DNA of 64,000 bases from Pomacea canaliculata (Eukaryota; Mollusca; Gastropoda; Architaenioglossa; Ampullariidae). The notes beneath the pieces are model-generated. The model had not been told where the DNA came from. It saw nothing but the letters and a program-made list of their open reading frames with translations, and searched no databases. The stretch lies in NCBI RefSeq assembly GCF_003073045.1, contig NC_037593.1, forward strand, positions 20,453,027 through 20,517,026, in the 5' to 3' direction. Shown here one piece after another: positions 39,701-49,713 of this stretch. Each line of letters opens with the position of its first letter. The first letter of the stretch is position 1. A program made the position numbers and the translations under genes.

Positions 39701-40825
39701 GAGCACGATGGTGGCTTTGTAAATGATGTAGATGCGCCTGCTGGTGTAGACCCACAGGAAGTTGTTCAAAATAAGGAAACTGTGCCAGGGGGTCGTTTTT
39801 CGCCCTTTGTAAGGAGTCGGATGCTTCGCAAAATTGGATCGCCTTTTAATCAAGCAATGGTTAAGACGATGATCAGTCTACAGGACTCCGCTACCAGCTC
39901 CGTCCTGGCTGGTCCTGAGTCATCGGATCAGTACATACCAGACGATGACAACGAGAGTACGACGAGAGTTTCACACAAGTGTTTCTTGGGCTCAGAGGAA
40001 TCCAAAAGTTATGAGGTTTCAAAAGTAGATGAAATTGAGAGGTCGAACATAAATGGGGAAAGAATCAAAATTGTAGTTAATGATTTATCCGAAAATCAAA
40101 CAAAAGAAATGGAAAGCTGTTCAAATAAAATGAATAAACTTCAAAAGACATTTAAAGATGTGGTTCACGTACTGCACAGTGATGGGACTAAATCACATAT
40201 GCCAAAAAATGTTGAAATAGAGGTAAAAGAAGATGTTTCAATTGATGTTGAAAACAAACTAACTATAGAGAATAATGAAATATCACCTCTAGCTGAATCA
40301 ATGTACTTTGAGGACGACGGTCCAGAAACACTCATCTTAGAGAGTAGAGCAGAGCACATCGCGCAGCCTGACCTAGGAAGTCATGCTAGTGACCTTGACA
40401 GCGAGCATGATCCAGGAACAAATGCTAACGACCTTGACAGCGAACCTGACCTGGGAACCAATGCTAACGACCTTGACAGTGAACCTGACCTAGGAACCCA
40501 TGCTAACGACCTTGACAGCCAACCTGACCTAGGAACCCATGCTAACGACCTTGACAGTGAACCTGACCTGGGAAGCCATGCTAACGACCTTGACAGTGAA
40601 CCTGACCTGGGAAGCCATGCTAACGACCTTGACAGCCAACCTGACCTGGGAAGCCATGCTAACGACCTTGACAGTGAACCTGACCTGGGAAGCCATGCTA
40701 ACGACCTTGACAGTGAACCTGACCTGGGAAGCCATGCTAACGACCTTGACAGTGAACCTGACCTGGGAAGCCATGCTAATGACCTTGACAGCGGGCCGAA
40801 GAGCGACACTTCCTCTCCTACCTAG
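24732..40825 (+). CDS. ERICH3: Glutamate-rich protein 3 (DUF4590 protein), long form
   Basis: Twelve exons: 24732-24751, 25024-25117, 25723-25920, 26439-26627, 27321-27410, 27870-28055, 28439-28646, 29150-29336, 29655-29824, 30218-30298, 30734-30823, 37035-40825. Phases are compatible, giving 1767 residues (human ERICH3 is about 1,500). The N-terminus LATYNSLTDTHLAGFFANTR, then KRRHLVKSGL and LNMSRKEHKKYVKDMLAQAI, is diagnostic. DUF4590 spans about residues 282-391, from KITMKYHGWDL through QQHCGGNTLTVFKERL, YRHRGYPFSLTLYVDG and GGKQGHFSIICVDG to PCYK. The last 3.8 kb exon is acidic and low-complexity, with poly-Ser tracts, an 18-kb-spaced repeat set and eleven C-terminal 13-residue repeats. 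ERICH3 is known as a ciliary protein. A large terminal exon also exists in the vertebrate gene, which supports the stop at 40825. An internal phase-1 donor at 37356 may give another 3' end (see findings). Confidence 0.9.
31754..31869 (+). repeat. 116-base dispersed repeat, copy 2
   Basis: Same orientation and length as the copy at 24290-24405. It begins GTGTATAGGTGGATTGCTGT and ends AATAAACCAGAAGCTTTGT. Differences are scattered substitutions and small indels. No terminal inverted repeat or target duplication was obvious. Confidence 0.75.
34463..34630 (+). mobile_element. tRNA-derived SINE, copy 2, diverged
   Basis: Contains CCTGTCACCAATACAGTGATG, also present in the 59528 copy, a GTTCGGGCAC B-box-like stretch, ATGGCACCAGTTTACAGGG, and the tail GTGTAAAAAACATTTCCTCCCC. 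It is more diverged than the other two copies and its ends are approximate. Confidence 0.6.
37356..37361 (+). other. ERICH3: Candidate internal splice donor in the ERICH3 terminal exon
   Basis: The sequence GAAG|GTAGGA at 37352-37361 is a good donor in phase 1. Using it would make a 321-base exon 37035-37355 that joins in frame to the phase-1 acceptor before 42846. The donor of the 44252-45484 exon has the same GAAG|GTAGGA context. Confidence 0.35.
37853..37996 (+). repeat. ERICH3: TCN trinucleotide repeats encoding poly-Ser
   Basis: At 37853-37930 there are 26 codons, 25 Ser and one Leu, built from TCG, TCA and TCT triplets. A second tract of nine Ser codons is at 37970-37996. Only TCN codons are used, as expected from replication slippage of a (TCG/TCA)n microsatellite kept in frame. 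Confidence 0.9.
39569..39751 (+). repeat. ERICH3: Degenerate 48-base repeat in ERICH3
   Basis: Three 16-residue units plus a partial fourth follow the pattern xVVDxxDMPxxLExDG: AVVDGIDMPDFLEGNG, DVVDGEDMPSVLEEDG, SVVDDVVLPSFVEHDG, then GFVNDVDAPAG. The units are acidic and diverged, so this is an older expansion than the 13-residue array further on. Confidence 0.8.
40367..40795 (+). repeat. ERICH3: 39-base minisatellite, 11 copies, encoding 13-residue repeats
   Basis: Eleven tandem 39-base units encode PDLGSHANDLDSE with few changes (T for S, N for H, Q for E). Together they make residues 1616-1758 of the long ERICH3 form. The last units are nearly identical at the DNA level, indicating recent expansion or homogenisation. 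Unit length is a multiple of three, so other frames stay open too. Confidence 0.95.
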
Positions 40826-42330
40826 TGCAGGAGATGATAAAGTGTGCGTGACATACCCTGGGTATCCTCTGCCGCAGTGAGTTACCAAGTATCTGACAAG
40901 TTCAGTCTAACCGCTGATGACACTGAAGACAGATAAGGAACTCAGGCAACTCTGTGACGATGAGAACATGGAAGGTCCTCTACAGCAGTGGTTCTCAAAG
41001 TTTTTCGGACCGCGGACCACTTTACTTAAGTAAAAGCTATGGCGGACCACCAAGTCGTTAGTAAAAAAATATGGCGGACCACCAAGGCCTAAACATCTCT
41101 CGAGGAATGCATCACTTTAAACATCACTTTGCTGACATATGACGACTGTCAGCCGCGGACCACCTGACTTATGCCCGCGGACCACACTTTGAGAACCACT
41201 GCTCTAGAGGCAGAAGTCAGTTGATGACTGAAGGCAGATTAACTCCAACTGAAGTCAGCTGAGCATGGATGCTTGCTCACTGTTGTTTTTCTGCACGCTC
41301 GGCTTTTTTAGCATTAGGGATTATTCGGCAATATCCTAACGGAGTAGGTGAAGAGCTTGGCAGTGTCTTCCTGAATTAAGAAAGCATTTCATTGGTAATA
41401 ATATACTTAAGATCAAAATATCTAACTGTCGGATTGCCGCTCCATATTCTCAGGCAACTGTAATCGGTTCAGGCTTGCAATGGCTTTGTACGAGATCTTG
41501 AACACAGTTTTTCTTAAATATCAATCTTGTTCTTTCCGTTCATAGATGAAGTGTAGCTTCTTTGGCTTGGTTAACTGTTGGTCAAGATTTGCTTTTGATG
41601 TTAGCGCCGACCGTGAAAGCTAATGCTCTATACTTGTGATGGCATGTGCACACCATTTCGAATGTTATTTCTTATGAACTTTTCAGGTCCACTTTTTAAT
41701 TGAAGGAAATCATTTGTTCATTCAACTAAATTATTTAAAATGCACTTTAGAAATGTTAAATGTATATTGCACTGGTGTAGTCTAGCAATCTCAGAGTGAC
41801 ACACATGTTTGTGGCACGAGCTTTATTATGTACATGCCATCTTGTATAGATTCCCTTGTTACTTCAGTGTCAATCAATACATTATCAATACTGCAAGTAT
41901 TGAATTTTTTCTCTGTTTGTGTGTATGTGCATATACATGAGAGAGAGTGTGTGTCCCGCCGTGTGTATACAACAGGCGAGTAATAATATATATACGTGTT
42001 ATCTATTACAGCGAGGGAGGACAGGTGTGCTGGGAGAGAGGAAGGATGTGATGAGAGAGAAAGAGAACGAACAAGATTTTATTGTTTCTGGCACAGGCAC
42101 TCGCAGCTCGTCAGTTCAGTATTAGAAGACAAAATATTTAGAGTACAGTATACAGTATACATTACAAGATACTCGGAGGTTCTAGTCATGCCATTCACAC
42201 AAACAATAGGAACGGTAAGCAGATGCTTTCAATACATTCTCATCTGGGCTTTGTGGTCTTTAACAATAGTAAAGATATCTAAACAACAATATTAAAGATA
42301 TCTACACGAGAACAACAGACAAGAGGAGAG
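40826..42330 (+). other. ERICH3 3' UTR and spacer before the LRR exon set
   Basis: No exon is supported here. The segment holds a hAT-type MITE (40986-41201) and, near 41930-42080, a GA-rich stretch. I saw no canonical AATAAA close after the ERICH3 stop; near 41875-41890 there are only variant A+T-rich signals. Confidence 0.45.
40986..41201. mobile_element. hAT-type MITE, family A, short inverted copy
   Basis: A 216-base internally deleted relative of 9416-9783, in the opposite orientation, with termini CAGTGGTTCTCAAAG and CTTTGAGAACCACTG. Flanking octamers CTCTACAG (40978-40985) and CTCTAGAG (41202-41209) differ at one position. It lies in the ERICH3 3' UTR. Confidence 0.88.
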
Positions 42331-45300
42331 ATGTCTGAAAGAAAGCCTTACGGTAAGGTGATACAAATGTCTCGAGCAACCCTGAGTCTGTTTTCAGGCT
42401 TTTTAACCGGTATGAGACCACAGAGGCCAGATGGAAATCTTGTGCCACGTTTTATAGTTCTTAAAACAGCAAAAGGCTAATTCAAACGTAGTTCTAAAAG
42501 TCAGAAGCACTCTCACTTTCTTTCCACGCCTTCATTAGCGGGAATGACTGGTGTGTATAGAAATATAACACTAACTCGATTGCTTCATTCCACCAACCAA
42601 CAAGCACCCTTATACCTAAGCAGCACCACCAACAACAAAAAAGCAGTAGCCATACACATTGTTTACTTGAAAGTATTCCTGCCTCTATAATTCCTAGGCG
42701 TACTTATCACGAAGATCCGGTTGATGCTGAAAGGACTTCTGGAAATGGTCAGTTCCCGGTCGTGTCCTAAAAAATAATAAAGTCTAACATTATCTACCTG
42801 AATGTTGTCTGTGATTGCATTTTTTTTTTTTTTTTTGGCATACAGGTAGAAAAGATGATGGAAGCCGAGGGAAGGATGACGAGTCAGCTAAATCAGAGAG
42901 CGAGACAGAGTCCGCGTCCTCAGCTTGGTCCGAAAGGGAAGAAGAGAGATACAAGGCTAAGAAGGGCCATTCCCCGACTGAACCGAAATCTCGCGAGTCG
43001 CCAACGAGTAAACCAAAGTCTCCCGAGTCGCCAACGAGTAAACCAAAGTCTCCCGAGTCGCCAACGAGTAAACCAAAGTCTCGCGAGTCGCCAACGACTG
43101 AGCTGAAATCTCGCGAGTCACCAACGAGTAAACCAAAGTCTCGCGAGTCGCCAATGAGTAAACCAAAGTCTCGCGAGTCGCCAATGAGTAAACCAAAGTC
43201 TCGCGAGTCGCCAACGACTGAGCTGAAATCTCGCGAGTCGCCAACTAGCCGGGGTACTTTTAGGAGAGCTGCTGACCGATCTGCTGGGCGGATGGATGTC
43301 AACGGGACAGGCAGAAAGGTAGCCTTATAATTCACCCCTTGGGCGCTTTTGAAAGACTACAGCTGCGTGAATATTTTGTCTCTGTATGTGCTGCATTTAA
43401 TCAAACGTTGAATTTGATTAAAAAAAAAAAAAGAAAAAAAAGAGAAAAAAAAAGGAGCTAAACTAAAAGATCCACAGATCAGGGAATGTGAAAATAACCA
43501 CTGCAAATACTTATTACTGTCAAAAGGATCACTACTTTACAAATATTCTTTTTTTCATTTGTAGACAGTCCCTAAGCTGTATCTAATTTTCCACTAATGT
43601 TCAGATGCGAGCAAGAAAAGTCGATATAATAGTGATAAACAACAAAATATAATAGGCGCCAACAAATCCATCGACTAGTCTTGTGCCTGTTTCTGTTAGC
43701 TATTCCCCACCAAACGGTAAGATGTTGTAAACAAGGCGATTGAACAACCACACTTCTTGAAAGTGACTGTCCTGTCATTTGTCGTGTTCTAGATCGATGA
43801 TTTCTCCTCTGATGAAGACGAAAACGGCGATAAGAAAACGACTGTTCTTTCCATGGAAGGTAAGCTGCGGAAAATAAAGCAGTGCCATGCACATGTTTCC
43901 ATGGATACATAGTGAGAAAGTGTATGATGTCAATGTTTAAATTCACGATAAAATGTGCAGCCTAGGCGGGATCTGGATAAGAAAACATTTGGGTAAAAGT
44001 TGACCTATGGTAGGAATCTGTGGTGCTCCTTAAACTACAGACAATAACAAAAGGTTAATAAGGCTTATATGCCGCCTAAAGTGCTCTGGAATTGACTAAA
44101 GACCAATTGCTAGAAGGCAGGATGACCTTCCATTGTAGGTTTATCATACAGATTCTTCTCAGCTTTTATACCTTGCACACATGAGCTTGTCATTTGTTCA
44201 GCACGTTTTCATAAAGTGTTGTTTACCTGAGTGTTTACCATGATTTTCCAGCTGTCGATGCAGAAGAAGTAAAACCACCAAAAAAGTCATCGCGCTCAAA
44301 GTCATCGTCGTCATCGTCATCATCATCCGCTGACAGCTCCGATGAGCGAGAAAAAGAAGAGCAGAAAAAAACGGTTGTAGTCAGCATGCAGCCTTTCAGC
44401 GACGAGGAAGTGGCGAGTGAAAAGGCAGCCGCCGAGAAGGAAAACAGAGAAAAACGCCGACAGAAAGAAGCGGAAGAAAGTCAGCAGCAGAGGAAGCGAG
44501 AGATAGAAGAGCTCAGAAAGGCAGAAGAAGAGCGACGTCAGCGGGAGAAATCCGAAGAACGGAAACGCGAAGAGGAGAGGAGGCAGAGGGAGGAGGAGAA
44601 AAGAGCAGAAGCGCAGAGGGAGGCAGAGAGAAAAACCGAGGAGCGTCGCCGAGAGGAGGCTGCCCAGCGGAGACCGGACAGCGTGACGTCAGCGGACGAA
44701 CAGAGCAAGGAGGAAGCGAGGCTGAAGGCTCAGCAGCTCCGCGAAGCGGAGATCCTGGAAGGTCAGCGGCAGCGGGAGGAGAGGAGGAGGGTGGAAGAGC
44801 GAGAACGAGTGGAGGCGTGGCGGAGACAGCAAGCGCAGAGAGAGGAGGAGATCCGGAACGTTGAAAATAGGCGGGAAGAGAGGCGACAGGAGGAGGGCGT
44901 GTCTAGTGCTCGCTCCACTCCCACCAGCTCCTCGTTTGCCAAGAGCTTTAGCCTGGCGTCCGAGTCAGACACGGACCACTCCCAGAAGCATGCAGCCAGA
45001 GAAAAGATGGCGACACAGGGCCAGCATAAAGAACTCGACAAGTCAGTTGTCTCCCCACCCAAAGAGCTCGATAGTCCTGCCTCGGCAAAGAAAATGTCAG
45101 GAGAAGAGAAATCTCCCAAAGGCAAGCGGGCGACTCCTGTAAACTACCTGGAATCAGAGGATCAGCCAAGCACAGCACCGGCGTCCTCGCGAACAGTGGA
45201 GTCTGGCCGTTCTTCGAGAAGCAATGCCACTAGTGACAGCAGCAGCAGCGGCAGCAGCAGCGACAGTGACAGTGACAGTGACGGTGACAGCGAGAGTGAC

Positions 45301-48300
45301 AACGAGGGAATCGTCGACAAATCTAGCAAAACGCCTCCTGAAGAAATGAAGCAGACGGCAGCGGAGAGTCAGGCTGAAGACAAGAAGTTGGCACCTCAGG
45401 TAGAAGGCAAAGAAACTAAAATCAGCGCGGAGGTATACGCAGCTCCCCTGCTATGGTCTCCAAAGCTGGATAAAGCTAAAGAAGGTAGGAATTTGAGCGT
45501 GCTTGTCTCTGATGTTCTTACACCCACCCACTCCATTGTTATCGCTTTTTTGTTTGCCTGTCTTTTTGTGGTCTTTTCCTCGCTGTGTCCACTGGTGACC
45601 CAATGGTTCTTCATGTATCAAAACAAAGTACAATTAGAAAATATTTTTAGCTGAGTTTTGATTGAAACGACGGCTATAAAGATTTCAAAAACTGTATCGT
45701 TTGGCAGCAAACAGTTTAAATTGCCAGGTAAAACAGGGCAACGATTTTCTGACGAAGTTGTTATTCTTGAAGTAAAAAGAATAAAGAAAGAGTTGTTTTG
45801 TATTATAGTGACGCATCTGCTTGGGTCACCATTAACCTCCATTGCCTTATTCTTTTCTTTAAAACTCACAAATTGAAGTAAAATTTAAACCTTGGAATCT
45901 TGATAAGCAGAAGTAAGGTTTAAACCTTGGAACCTTGAAGAAGTAGTGGTATGTCCTCTTACGACTTATTTCTCTTTCCTTTATCAGAGATATCAGACAG
46001 CAGCAGCAGCGACGGCGAATCACCATCCGGTAGAAGCAGCAGTCGGGTCAGCGGCCACAACGACACTGCTAAAACACAGACTTCACCAGAGCGAGCAGCT
46101 CATGTCAGAATGCCTCTGCTGACTAGCGATGGAGTGGTCAACAGCAGAAGTCGCTTGACTGATGACGCCGTGGAGGAGGGTAAGTACTTCCGGTTGTAGA
46201 AAGGTTAACTCGAGTTAACATGGAGGTTCAAAGGCGCTTAAAAGTCAATAGAACTTTAGAATATTTTAATTTGTTATAGCAGAGGTGACGATATAGATGT
46301 AGGTAGGGTGACGAATGGGCGACGAATGACGAAAGGGTTCACCTCAGTTCTGACATCTGGGGTCACTGAATGCCGTGACCGATGCAAGAGATTTCAGTCT
46401 TGTTAATGAGGCGTTTCCCGACTTTTATAACATCGTTGGGTCAAGAACTCTCTCCTGCTCGTAGATAAAAACTACAATGTTCAGTGCCTTGTATGTCATT
46501 TTGTTCATCGGTCTGTCACTCTTCATTCGTTCCCTCCCAGGTATAGAAGGTGATGGCCCAGCACACGTCCTACCAGAAGAAGCCGAGTTGAAGATGGACG
46601 ATGAAGCAGAACACAGGCTGCGTCCTCCCTCAGCCATGATGGAGCAGCAGCCTTCCTCCTTTTCGTCTCTTGATGAAGAAATTTGGAAGTCTGAGCAAGG
46701 TGTGTATCACGACTAGTATTTGCAAAAGCGTTTGCCATAAAAAAATAAGTTGATAAAGGCAAAAGCAAACGTTGGGGCATATCTGTTTTGAGTTTTTTGT
46801 CATAGCAATCCCGAGTGTATATTATTTCTAGTTATAGATAATGCAAAACTGTGTGTGGCAACTTCTGTTTTTCACTTTATTTCATGTCTTTGTGTTTTAA
46901 ATCATGAAAGAAACTTTCATAGTTCAACACTCATACACTGACTCGTTTCGTAGTTCCTTTTTAAAATGATAATTTTCGTTTTGAGGTCGCGGAGGGAAGC
47001 AGCAGACTAGCGACAGTGACGACGAATTCGTGATAAATGGTATGAAAGCGTCTGATTCTTTTCTCCACGTAGAGAACTTTGCTTTGTTATTCATTGTTAC
47101 CAATGTTGTTGTTGTTTTTTTTTTTAATTTTACATCACTTCTGCAGATATCGGAAAATTTTTGTAACATAAATAAGGTAAATAAGTATCGATATAGTACA
47201 TGATCGTCTCAGTCCTTTTTATGTTTTTGCTTTTCTTCTTTATTTCTGTATTTTATTTATTTGTGTGTGTGTGTGGGGCGATGCCTGGTGTCGGAAAAAA
47301 AATCTGCTGCACTGGTAAAGTGAATAAGGCATAATAAGGAATAACAAGGGAGATTTATGTATCAAATTTCTTCACTGTACAGAAGATAACATCCAAATAG
47401 AGGTTCAAAGTGTTCATAGCACACATTCCAACACAGACCAAACATATCAGTAAACAAGGTCTGGCATCACAGTGAGACGGAGTTTGCAACGGTTCAAATA
47501 GCAAGTACATCAGCAGACACGGAGCAGTGGTAGTGAGCACAACTCAAGCCACCCAGTGCAAGGGTTCATGACAGTCCAAGACAAGTACACAACAAAAACA
47601 CGTGGTTGTCCATTTATGGCGTGCACGCAGATGACTGGGCTGGACTGTATGTCTTGGAAAATAACAGAGCACAGTGAAAGCGAAGAAGAGTACACAATAC
47701 ATGTTTTTGTTGCTACTCAACAGGAGACCGACCTGGTATTCGCGCTGAACGAGAAACCTCCCGCGAAGAATCTCTTGAAATGACAGATGACAGACCGGAA
47801 GCCACGTCACCAGAGAACAGTTGGCGAGAGCGCCTGGTTGGCGAAGATACCGTGGAACTCCCTAATGTCTCTTTGACAAAGACACAGGTACGAGGCTGAC
47901 TGTTCAGGGCTCGGCTTGTTTACAGAAACGTATTCGGTTGTAAACATCTGACGACTAATAAATTTATTAACTTGGAAATAGAGAGAAAATTTTGTTGATG
48001 TCTCATCTCATCATATGATAGGGACTGACCTTGCTTATCTCATCGTCTCTCATCTAATTGACATGTCCTCAAATGTCTGTACCTGGCGGCATAGTGATGA
48101 GTGACGTCAGCAAGGTGTGCAGAAACCAGCAGGTTTAATGTCGTTTTGTAAGGGGTGGGTGGAGGGAAGAGGAAACTGGGGACAGCACAAATATTAAGGT
48201 AATAAATAATGTTCATTCCTTTTTACCCGATGTTAGGCTTCACCTGGATGATATAGGATGATATAGGTACCCGTTTCAGTTCTTGACTCACAGAGCGAGC

Positions 48301-49713
48301 ATAACCTTCGCTGTGGCATTCGTCATGACGATGTGTGTACCTGTGTCCTACAGGTGCAAGAGCTGGCCAGTCACCTGGAGGTTGCGGAGAAGGTGAACAC
48401 GGTGAACCTTCGCAACACCGGCCTTAATGACGAAGACCTTCAAAAGGTGACGGAGGCGATTGCTGCTTCGCTTTCGGAGGTGGAGGTCAGTGGTTGCTGC
48501 ATCACGGGTAGCTGACTGGTAGCTGGCGTGTCTGCTTTTATTAAATCTCATTTACCGTTTTGCTTTTACTAGATGGTAAACCGATAAAACCTGCTGACGG
48601 CATGATAATCATTTATTTATATAAGGTAATGAATTCGAGTGTATACTGATTTAAATTGATTTTTCCTTTATATGTATAATATTCTCCGCCTGCTGAAGTA
48701 TTCTTCTCTTCCAACTATAACTGCCATTGTTTTATTTGACAGATGTTAAACCTCAGCCTCAATTCTCTCACAGAGGAAAGTGTTCCGCATCTTCTTCATG
48801 TCCTGAAGGCCAAGCCATCAGTAAAACTGCTGCTGTAAGAAAATAGTTCTGGTTGTTTGTTGAGAATCGCGATTCAAGTGGTTTCACATAAAGCTTTTAA
48901 TAATGTATAGCTTCTGTAAGGCAAAACCATGACTTTTTTAATTTTAATAGTTATAAATTAAATACGCATTTATATATTTGTTCATAAAAGTCTGTATATA
49001 TTATCTTTTCCACACACACAGTGGGAAGTGTTTTTATTACGGAGATTTAGTAAGTGACTGTCGTGTACCTCCGCAGGCTGCACGGTAACCGGCTTGGAGA
49101 TGTCGGCGTGGGTCAGTTGGTCGCTGGTCTGCAGGGCCTGCACCGCGAGGCGAGGACGCAGCGAATGACGAAAGCCTCCGAGCCTTCCGCCGACAGCGTC
49201 AGCCTCGACAGCACCGCCTCCTCCCTCGCCCAGAGCAGCCTGCCCAGCAGGTACATCCTGCGTGATCTTGACTTGGCGGGCACGGGCATCGGCGACGAAG
49301 GTGCCGAGCGGATTGGCGAGCTGTTGGGAGGCAACGTGTACGTCGAGGCCCTGCGGCTGAGCTCCAACGAGGGGGTCACGGCCGAGGGAGGCTGGGCGCG
49401 CATCGGTGAGGGGATCGCCAAGAACCGCTGCCTTAAGTCTCTCGCACTGGACGGAAACCGCATCGGCGACGTGGGCGTGAAACACTTGGCGCGGGGTCTG
49501 TTCAAGAACCACACCCTGACCTCGCTGAAGCTGCAGAACGCCGGCATCGGCGAGGACGGTGCCAAGGCCATCATGGAGATGCTGAAGCGGAACACCACCC
49601 TGCAGGACCTGACCTTGACCCCTGGCAACGCCATTTCGGAAGAACTCATGAACGACATTAATAACTATGTCGCCCTGAACCGCGCATCTGGTACTGCTTT
49701 GTCCAGGCGATGA
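42331..49713 (+). CDS. Ser/Glu-rich coiled-coil protein with C-terminal RI-type leucine-rich repeats
   Basis: Well-supported exons: 42846-43318, 43793-43859, 44252-45484, 45988-46179, 46541-46699, 46986-47039, 47724-47887, 48354-48485, 48743-48834, 49077-49713. A candidate first exon 42331-42352 (ATG, MSERKPY, phase-1 donor GTAAGG) would give 1074 residues, but this exon is uncertain. Order of parts: nine 10-residue KSRESPTSKP repeats (about 54-143), a short acidic exon, a poly-Ser tract, a long charged coiled coil rich in REEERRQ-type heptads (about 237-405), Ser/Asp-rich linkers, then about eight leucine-rich repeats from residue 789 with the pattern LxxLxLxGNxIGDxGVxxLAxxL. This is the ribonuclease-inhibitor/RanGAP type and normally binds proteins. 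I do not recognise a named orthologue. It may instead be the 3' half of ERICH3, since its first firm exon starts in phase 1, like ERICH3 exons 10-12. Confidence 0.72.
42983..43252 (+). repeat. 30-base tandem repeat, 9 copies, encoding KSRESPTSKP
   Basis: Nine in-frame 30-base units encode PKSRESPTSK with two variants, PESP for RESP and TTEL for TSKP. Spacing of the TTEL variant suggests duplication of a multi-unit block. Each unit has an S-P dipeptide, a possible proline-directed phosphorylation site. Confidence 0.95.
45875..45945 (+). repeat. Two-copy tandem duplication of about 35 bases in an intron
   Basis: Units beginning GAAGTAAAATTTAAACC (45875) and GAAGTAAGGTTTAAACC (45910) lie back to back about 45 bases upstream of the exon at 45988. 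Confidence 0.7.

Noticed and set aside
40381-40809. A 142-codon antisense frame and a 113-codon frame-shifted sense frame over the 39-base array
   Set aside because: They are open only because the unit length is a multiple of three and lacks stops in those frames; neither has splice or start support.
42790-43335. A 181-codon minus-strand frame over the KSRESPTSKP array
   Set aside because: It is a repeat-driven antisense artefact; the sense frame joins correctly to both neighbouring exons.
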